Part shown: positions 56,020 through 64,000 of the stretch, piece by piece
Layout: each line of letters opens with the position of its first letter
How positions within the stretch are numbered: position 1 is the stretch's first letter
Assembly (NCBI GenBank): GCA_964017185.1
Contig: OZ024882.1
Coordinates: 36,690,488 to 36,754,487, forward strand
DNA length: 64,000 nt
Direction of reading: 5' to 3'
Source of the DNA: Rugalucina vietnamica
Taxonomy: Eukaryota; Mollusca; Bivalvia; Lucinida; Lucinidae
Program-made: the position numbers and the translations under genes
The notes under the pieces: generated by a model
The model's database searches: none
What the model was told of the DNA's origin: nothing
What the model saw: the letters and a program-made list of their open reading frames with translations, nothing else

Positions 56020-56145
56020 CGTTGTGAAATAGAAGTTGTTGCTAGTGACAAGAATCCGAAAATCTCTCAGCAAAATTCAGCCCCAGTCTCGAAAACTAAC
56101 ATGTCAAAAATTAAGAATTTGGAGATTGCTCCTTTTTTTAAATAA
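56020..56145 (+). CDS. Candidate terminal exon with PIP-box-like C-terminus
   Basis: After an acceptor-like TTACTTTTATTTATAG, only the phase-0 frame is open: 41 codons then TAA. The residues are Lys/Ser/Asn-rich and end NLEIAPFFK. N-x-x-I-x-x-F-F followed by a basic residue at a C-terminus resembles a PCNA-interacting (PIP) box with N in place of Q. No upstream exon joins it with certainty. Identical at 60935-61060. Chance is possible, since the exon is short. Confidence 0.3.
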   Translation, partial: RCEIEVVASDKNPKISQQNSAPVSKTNMSKIKNLEIAPFFK

Positions 56146-57559
56146 GAAAGAAAATTGGTGTATGCACTCTGGCCAAACCACATATGATAATTCAATTGTT
56201 TATATTGCTATCAAGGAGGTTTGAATGCACATTGATTTAAACAGGCTCAATGGAATTTTACATGTATTTTCACTGACTAAACGTTTGCTTCTGAGCATAT
56301 GTAGTTAAGTATTGTCTTCTTGGAACGCTGCAATACCTATCAATTTTGCAGTTTTATTTGCTAAATAACAACTGACTGTGGAAAGCTATACCAAACTTAA
56401 AGTTATCACATAATCAAAACCGGACCAGCAAGTTTAGCATAACAATATTGTTCTCCATTATGATGGTAGCCATTTTGTACCCCATCTTCGAAAGTTCCAT
56501 ACTTTCCAAATGACTTAAATTCTGACTTAAATTCTGGAAATTGCTACAGTTCTGAAAATGGGCAAAATGAATAGTACATTCATATGATTTGTTTGGTCGT
56601 TTTGCTCGTTTGTTTTCTTGTGTGTGTGTGGGGGGGCCAATGGGTTGGGGCAATCAATTACATTCAATAAGAAAAGTATTTTCACATCATGTACAAATGA
56701 AATGAACATCATAATGTATAATCTTTACAAAGGTTGATCAGATTAAGAAGATTTATTTTTGTGGGTAATAGTGAAACATGCTTGTTTTAATAATTTAGCC
56801 TTGTTTTACTACACTTTCATCCTAAGCGAAACAGTGCGATGGGGTACAAATAGACCTGCAAGAACAGATTACTATAGTCCAGATTTTGTATTTCATACTT
56901 AAAACTAGACGGAATATTTCCATCGGTATTCCGTTAGACCTCTCCATACCGACGGAAATGACATGTATTGAGCCCTTGGTCGAAAATGAAAAATCATCCA
57001 AGACGCCAAATAAATTGAAAATTAAGTTATGTTATATCTTTTATGACTGATAGGACTTAGTTTTTACATATTCTAGATGTAAAGATACACAGATTCATAA
57101 AATACATCATGTTCTCTGTGGAAAATATCACATGCGTCTATAAATAGATAAGGGGAGACTACTGTAGAATACGGGACACAAAGTAGAAAATCGATTGCTT
57201 TTTGCAAATTAATTGAAATTTCTGCAGGCTTACCAGATGTTTACAAAAAGATTTTTGCATTTTCTAACAAAACATACGAAAAATTCTAATAATTCTCACC
57301 AAATAAAGCAGCTATAAGCTTCTTACGAAATCCATAATCTGTTCGACCATAGTTTAAAGGCAACTAATGCTAAGCTGTCACGAGAGAGGAGCGAGGTCAC
57401 GAAGTGTATCGGAGTGCAGGTTAGCCAGCTGATCTAACTTAAAACTATCAATGCCAAACAAGCACAGCAAGACCTCCTATCTCTGTCAGCTACTTTTACA
57501 ACTGAAACGTTCCAGTAACTGAAATTGTGAATGCATTTTCAGGGTATACCCTGTTTTGA

Positions 57560-58190
57560 ATTGATGACCTCATCTGACCTTTGGCCTCAATGGCTAACAT
57601 GCATTATTTTCTAGATAAGCCTTAAATCATCTCAGAGATGTACTACAAATCCTTTGGGTAACTTTCTTTCAGCCAGCCCATGATTTTGTGATAGAAATGC
57701 ATTATTTAGTAATCATTATAGGTTTTGATATTTTTGCACTCATATGACCTTTGACCTAATTCTGTGACCCAGAGGCAGTAACAAACTTGGAATATACTCG
57801 TATGAGTTTAAGCATTTGTCAATGAATAAAATGAGCATATGTTGCTTTAAGTCAGTCCATGTTTGAAATGCAAATTACTTTATTATTGTAACGGGTGTTT
57901 GTTATTTTGCACGCATTTGACTTTTGACCTAATTCTGTCACCCAGGAGCATTAACAGTTTTGATACCCACCCCTATGTCTTTGGACACATGTCAAGGAAT
58001 AACATAGGTACAAGTTACCTAAAATCACTCCATGATTTTCCAAAATAATAATGTTTATTTTTATTTTTACAGATTTTTGATATTTTGCACTCATTTGAAC
58101 TTTGACCTAGTTTTGCGACCCAGGGTCATTTACAGACCTGGCATCCACCCGCACGAGTTCGGGCACATGTCAAGGAATATTATGAGCATA
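57560..58190 (+). repeat. ~175-bp tandem monomers, right end of unit
   Basis: Four monomers anchored on 'TTGCAC-CAT-TGACCTTTGACCTA' at about 57567 (diverged), 57736, 57909 and 58087, with 'TGTCACCCAGG'-type, 'ACATGTCAAGGAATA' and 'CATGATTTT' blocks. Repeated in unit 2 at about 62475-63104. This size and style recall the ~160-bp cores of bivalve 'pearl'-type elements; the link is inference. Confidence 0.75.
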
Positions 58191-58261
58191 GGTAGAATAA
58201 TGTACTCAAAAATGCCAACAAAACGAAAACTAAGCGACTTTTATGGATTTGGACTGCCAAG

Positions 58262-61200
58262 TAGTTGGCCTCCCAAGCCATCAAAATATTTTTCTGTTGG
58301 CATTTTTGAGTACATTTTGGCATCCATGCTAAATGTGTTCCTTGATGTGTAACAATACACGCTAGGGTGGATGCCAAGTCTGAAAATGCCCCGGAGCCCC
58401 AAAAGTAGGTCAAAGGTCAACTAAGTGCAAAATTTCATATATTTCAGCATATCAGCAATATCTTATGTTATATTTTCAATTAATTTGTCAAAATAACCCC
58501 TAAATTACATCTAGTACTTTTGTGAGGTTTAATAAGCAACAATTGTTACAACAAAGTGGTGCAGATTTAGGTCAAAGGTCACTTAAGTGCAAATATGCTT
58601 ATTTTCATGCCCTTTTACATTTGTCTGTATAAACAGTAGTGCCAGTGGTATTCTGGTGGGGATAAAGTTATTTTAGGTACTTCTTGAGACTACTGTTTGA
58701 TTTTGTAGTTTTTGTCATTTCAAGATGGTGTTCAACATGGCTGTCAAAAACAAGAGAATGCTATAACAGTTGATGCATGTACAAGTAACTTACTCTCATC
58801 TAAAAATCTTTATACACATCCAATTTTATTGTACTTTCTCATATTGTAATTGATCAGTTTTGTTAAACCAAGAAACATTTGATACATTTATGGTGTTGAT
58901 CGCCATCAGTTAGTTTGGATTTAAAAATGATATTGATATACTTGAGGTTCAATGTCATGTAAGGACAAAATAATTATTTTTCATGTTGTTTTCTAATTTT
59001 GACCCTGAGAAAAGTGATGATTGAAAATAAGAGTATTGATGGTAATCAGAGTCATTTCAAATGAGTCAGATTGATACTAATGTTTTATTTTTTACTTATC
59101 GTATAATGATGGTGGTCAAGATGGCCGCCACAACAGCAATAATTAAATATGTATTGGTAAAATTTTATTATCTTACGTATGGAGAACATAAGTAAACTTG
59201 ATTTCGTGACTCCTCTGTTTAGGGCATATTCTCTTCAATAATTTAGTTGTCAATCTAATCTATTCTTCGAAACTGTCAGATCAATAAATAGTGTGTTAAT
59301 GATAAATATAAACTGATTGAAATTCAGGCTGTTTTGATGTATGTGAAGCCCGAAGGGCCTCTCAGAGAGATTAAAACTGATGTTATTCATCATCCAGTGA
59401 AAGCTTAACATCTGAATTTCAGTTCTGATATTTACATTTTATTATCTATCAAGTATCTGTCTTTTAGTTCCAAAAACTGTTCCTAATATTCCGGATATTT
59501 GACATTAAATCAGGCTTACCGGAATTTCGGAACAGCCCAAACGCTATTTTTCGAGCTTAACGTTATGGCAAAATGCGACCGACGTCACGCCAACATGAGC
59601 AAACAAACAACGATACTGGCTGACATTGACCAAACTCCAAGCCGCGGTGTTCCATTTCTGGACTTGAGTCCTCTAATTAAACAATATCGGAGAGCAACAG
59701 AGGTGTTGGCACTGTTGGGGAGTTTGGACATTGACGTGACTCCGCCATTAGGTTTGGTTTACGGTCTTGCTATATGGTTTGTCAGCAGAGTGATCAAGAG
59801 CAAAACATTTTCGTGAATTTAAAGCCTTTCGACATGAAAGATCTTTACGTTTTTGTGGAGACTCTGATGTCTGATGTAAAGATGTCTTGCACTGGTAGAG
59901 ATATTGGCTTGGTTGTGCTGGCATTGAGATGCTGGCTTTGACTTAGGCATTTGTACATACGTACATTCATTAAGGTATCATATAGCAACTTGGAGAATTT
60001 TACACAATCGAAAATCGAGTATGGTACAAAATCATAAGATGTATGTTATTGCGTGATTAGCATAAATGCATTACTTCATTGATTAAGCTCAGCTGCTGCT
60101 TTTTATCATTTGATGAGACTACTTACATTTATATTTTACTTATGTATTAAATAAACTTGTGTATGTTTGGTGTTTAGACAGATAAAATTGAATAGTCACT
60201 GCAGATTCAAACTAATGTCTGGTGAAGCTTTACTGAGGTCGCTGCTCATTCATTAATTTAAAACCTTAAACATATTGTCAGTACACTATTTATGCAACAT
60301 GAGCTGTACTAACAACAAATCCTGTTAATGAAAAAATATTCTCATCTACCAAGTGGGGAGTACTGCACAAGCTTTACTTGTGTCTGAAAGTACTGAGTTG
60401 CTTATGTCATCATGGCTCTCATAAATTGTACCAGCGTATCATATCTATGACACACAGTGTCACATTACTTCCTTGTCCCGAGACTTGGCCTAGGAATAGC
60501 ATGGGTTAGGCAATTCTGGCATGACAGTTGTTATCATCCCACCACTGCAAACACAAAGAGTGGTTTACTGCACTTATGCATGCTATCTTTGCTCGTATTA
60601 GAAGTACCAAGTTTCTTATTTGCATATTTTACCACAGCTCTAAAGCATTGTGTAAATGAGGTTACAAACATCATTTTATTCACTCTTTGCTTACCTCAGC
60701 TTACTCAGAGGATAAAGTTTTGTCATTGTTATTTACTTTGACAAGCCCCGTAACTATTTATCCTGCTGATGGCCTTAGCTGTTCCTTCTTGTTGAATTTG
60801 CAAAGATTCTTTCTTTCTGAATTTGATTAGAAATTACCCAAGTTGCACATTTTGATACACTCATTGGCCTTATTCGCAATGCATCATTTCTGCAACTACC
60901 CAATGAATGATAAAATCATTACTTTTATTTATAGCGTTGTGAAATAGAAGTTGTTGCTAGTGACAAGAATCCGAAAATCTCTCAGCAAAATTCAGCCCCA
61001 GTCTCGAAAACTAACATGTCAAAAATTAAGAATTTGGAGATTGCTCCTTTTTTTAAATAAGAAAGAAAATTGGTGTATGCACTCTGGCCAAACCACATAT
61101 GATAATTCAATTGTTTATATTGCTATCAAGGAGGTTTGAATGCACATTGATTTAAACAGGCTCAATGGAATTTTACATGTATTTTCACTGACTAAACGTT

Positions 61201-63177
61201 TGCTTCTGAGCATATGTAGTTAAGTATTGTCTTCTTGGAACGCTGCAATACCTATCAATTTTGCAGTTTTATTTGCTAAATAACAACTGACTGTGGAAAG
61301 CTATACCAAACTTAAAGTTATCACATAATCAAAAACGGACCAGCAAGTTTAGCATAACAATATTGTTCTCCATTATGATGGTAGCCATTTTGTACCCCAT
61401 CTTCGAAAGTTCCATACTTTCCAAATGACTTAAATTCTGACTTAAATTCTGGAAATTGCTACAGTTCTGAAAATGGGCAAAATGAATAGCACATTCATAT
61501 GATTTGTTTGGTCGTTTTGCTCGTTTGTTTTCTTGTGTGTGTGGGGGGGGGCAATGGGTTGGGGCAATCAATTACATTCAATAAGAAAAGTATTTTCACA
61601 TCATGTACAAATGAAATGAACATCATAATGTATAATCTTTACAAAGGTTGATCAGATTAAGAAGATTTATTTTTGTGGGTAATAGTGAAACATGCTTGTT
61701 TTAATAATTTAGCCTTGTTTTACTACACTTTCATCCTAAGCGAAACAGTGCGATGGGGTACAAATAGACCTGCAAGAACAGATTACTATAGTCCAGATTT
61801 TGTATTTCATACTTAAAACTAGACGGAATATTTCCATCGGTATTCCGTTAGACCTCTCCATACCGACGGAAATGACATGTATTGAGCCCTTGGTCGAAAA
61901 TGAAAAATCATCCAAGACGCCAAATAAATTGAAAATTAAGTTATGTTATATCTTTTATGACTGATAGGACTTAGTTTTTACATATTCTAGATGTAAAGAT
62001 ACACAGATTCATAAAATACATCATGTTCTCTGTGGAAAATATCACATGCGTCTATAAATAGATAAGGGGAGACTACTGTAGAATACGGGACACAAAGTAG
62101 AAAATCGATTGCTTTTTGCAAATTAATTGAAATTTCTGCAGGCTTACCAGATGTTTACAAAAAGATTTTTGCATTTTCTAACAAAACATACGAAAAATTC
62201 TAATAATTCTCACCAAATAAAGCAGCTATAAGCTTCTTACGAAATCCATAATCTGTTCGACCATAGTTTAAAGGCAACTAATGCTAAGCTGTCACGAGAG
62301 AGGAGCGAGGTCACGAAGTGTATCGGAGTGCAGGTTAGCCAGCTGATCTAACTTAAAACTATCAATGCCAAACAAGCACAGCAAGACCTCCTATCTCTGT
62401 CAGCTACTTTTACAACTGAAACGTTCCAGTAACTGAAATTGTGAATGCATTTTCAGGGTATACCCTGTTTTGAATTGATGACCTCATCTGACCTTTGGCC
62501 TCAATGGCTAACATGCATTATTTTCTAGATAAGCCTTAAATCATCTCAGAGATGTACTACAAATCCTTTGGGTAACTTTCTTTCAGCCAGCCCATGATTT
62601 TGTGATAGAAATGCATTATTTAGTAATCATTATAGGTTTTGATATTTTTGCACTCATATGACCTTTGACCTAATTCTGTGACCCAGAGGCAGTAACAAAC
62701 TTGGAATATACTCGTATGAGTTTAAGCATTTGTCAATGAATAAAATGAGCATATGTTGCTTTAAGTCAGTCCATGTTTGAAATGCAAATTACTATATTAT
62801 TGTAACGGGTGTTTGTTATTTTGCACGCATTTGACTTTTGACCTAATTCTGTCACCCAGGAGCATTAACAGTTTTGATACCCACCCCTATGTCTTTGGAC
62901 ACATGTCAAGGAATAACATAGGTACAAGTTACCTAAAATCACTCCATGATTTTCCAAAATAATAATGTTTATTTTTATTTTTACAGATTTTTGATATTTT
63001 GCACTCATTTGAACTTTGACCTAGTTTTGCGACCCAGGGTCATTTACAGACCTGGCATCCACCCGCACGAGTTCGGGCACATGTCAAGGAATATTATGAG
63101 CATAGGTAGAATAATGTACTCAAAAATGCCAACAAAACGAAAACTAAGCGACTTTTATGGATTTGGACTGCCAAGTA
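58262..63177 (+). mobile_element. 4.9-kb TIR unit, copy 2
   Basis: Same unit shifted by 4915 (4914 after the G-run). It starts at the shared junction TA (58262-58263) and ends at TA 63176-63177, after which unrelated sequence (TTACGGCTCTGACTG) begins. Observed differences from copy 1: CAGTAATTT vs CATTAATTT (55337/60252), AATACATC vs AATGCATC (about 55966/60881), AAAACCGG vs AAAAACGG (56420/61335), AGTACA vs AGCACA (about 56575/61490), the GTGTG-GGG run (about 56628/61541), and CTTTATT vs CTATATT (about 57880/62794). Near-identity means a very recent event or a false assembly duplication. Confidence 0.75.
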
Positions 63178-64000
63178 TTACGGCTCTGACTGTTTCGTTT
63201 GAATTGCTCAATAGACATTTGTTGCCTAACCCGAGATAGATTTGAACACCATTCACTGACATACAAACGTCTTTTAAATGGGGATTTCTCAAAATTGAAG
63301 ATCAGTGAGTTGCCGATCAGGCTCACGCTAACCAGGAACTGCACAGTCACAAGCTGATAGATAATCAAATATTTTGTGTCCAGTATGTCCTTTTTATACA
63401 TGTATGTGCGGTAACCGGCTAAGCGGTCGCATCAATGCTGATCTGTGCATTCGATGGAAAGAGCGGGTTTTCTCATAATATATCTTGTCTAATCGTACAT
63501 AGTTTTACGATTGACGCATGCAAGAAAACTTTCTTTTGTCGGTTTGCACTAATACATGCACTTTTAAACTTTAGCTTAACAGCTAAGCCGAGCCATATGA
63601 GATAACCGCACCGTTCACGGGCAAGCCTCCCGAAACCTGACTATCGGGTACTCTATGCACATGTCTTTCACCATAGCACCGGTTAAAACCCAGGAAGCGG
63701 TGGTTCTGTCCCGACATGACTAAGATTGTTGACAACGATGTTAAACCACATCACAAACCGCTGACAGAAAAATGAATCAGCGGAAGACGGAGAATATCCC
63801 CATGAAAACATATCATTTATGAAAGAAATTATTATTTATGCATTCCCTGTGCCTTCCATATAGCCATTTATTATGTTAATACCCATAATTATGTTCATTT
63901 CAGTCCTAGTTTAAATTTCTTGAGATAATTCCTGACTTTTTGTGAATGTTTTATGCTGGTTATGCTGCAAATATTGCATAAAAGTTATAGAAAATATAAA
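63178..64000. other. Right flank, no gene seen
   Basis: Unrelated to the left flank of the dimer. No ORF with coding character. GC content rises near 63600-63720 ('GGCAAGCCTCCCGAAACC') without a recognisable gene or tRNA. Confidence 0.3.

Larger units (their letters stand above)
53347..58263 (+). mobile_element. 4.9-kb TIR unit, copy 1 of a head-to-tail dimer
   Basis: Bounded by TA (53347 and 58262). Left end GTTGGCCTCCCAAGCCAT; right end, inverted, CTTGGCAGTCCAAATCCAT. A 22-base block beginning TGTTGGCATTTTTGAGTACA is exact at 53380-53401 and inverted at 58199-58220, and weaker inverse similarity runs on for about 150 bases. Next inward come ~170-bp monomers in opposite orientation at the two ends (two on the left, four on the right). 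The interior has a 105-codon ORF and a candidate last exon, but no transposase I recognise. This is consistent with a TA-targeting, probably non-autonomous element. It differs from copy 2 by about six substitutions and a length change in a G/GT run. Confidence 0.7.

Noticed and set aside
58032-58352. 106-codon ORF across the junction of the 4.9-kb copies
   Set aside because: Exists only because two unit ends are joined; in unit 2 the frame continues into different flank. 'MPTKRKLSDFYGFG' resembles a transposase-like N-terminus but nothing follows it.

Overview
This window is AT-rich, intron-bearing eukaryotic DNA, most likely from a bivalve mollusc. The main reason is one repeat family seen at eight or so places. 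Its left end reads TAGCTCACCTGAGCC, followed by a GTCC-rich microsatellite, internal tandem blocks with 'CATGACCAAGATGGCCGCC', and a right end AGGACCAATGGTCCT-CTAG. I associate this type of repeat with bivalve genomes. The species cannot be fixed from sequence alone.

Only two protein genes are well supported. (1) 14621-15946 (+): a class A GPCR with its whole coding region in one exon and a splice acceptor in the 5' UTR. It looks like an invertebrate neuropeptide receptor (FMRFamide / sex-peptide / dmsr-like group). (2) 34635-48806 (-): a multi-exon gene with at least six exons, 5' end not found. It encodes three fibronectin type III domains, then a 356-residue helical module (coiled coil, hydrophobic hairpin, coiled coil) in one phase 1-1 exon, then a second long helical, coiled-coil module ending at the stop. 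I know no name for this architecture. The helical modules resemble in layout, but are not shown to be, alpha-helical pore-forming proteins.

The rest is mostly mobile and repetitive DNA. 1-3725: three nested elements. 4.5-5.7 kb: tandem repeat. 8.1-10.2 kb: AT-rich block between inverted ends. 12.3 kb: dispersed repeat. 13.0-13.6 kb: microsatellites. 15.97-16.65 kb: mariner deletion derivative just after the GPCR stop. 17.7-18.5 kb: tandem repeat. 18.8-19.3 kb: two foldback MITEs. 19.9-22.7 kb: Helentron-like element with a nested TA-flanked element. 24.4-26.8 kb: Helentron-like element carrying a 12-copy 166-bp satellite with dimer order. 27.7-31.1 kb: more MITE and repeat copies. Introns of gene 2 hold a 1.5-kb subterminal-repeat element, a 2.7-kb near-complete palindrome and a 1-kb inverted-repeat element.

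53347-63177 is an unusual head-to-tail dimer of a 4.9-kb unit, about 99.8% identical by eye. The unit's two ends are inverted copies of each other, and the dimer shares a single TA at its junction, with TA also at both outer edges. The unit contains inverted arrays of a ~170-bp monomer near both ends, a 105-codon ORF, and a candidate spliced terminal exon ending in a PIP-box-like motif. This is the best candidate here for an undescribed mobile element. All identities and coordinates of repeats were judged by eye and may be off by tens of bases.
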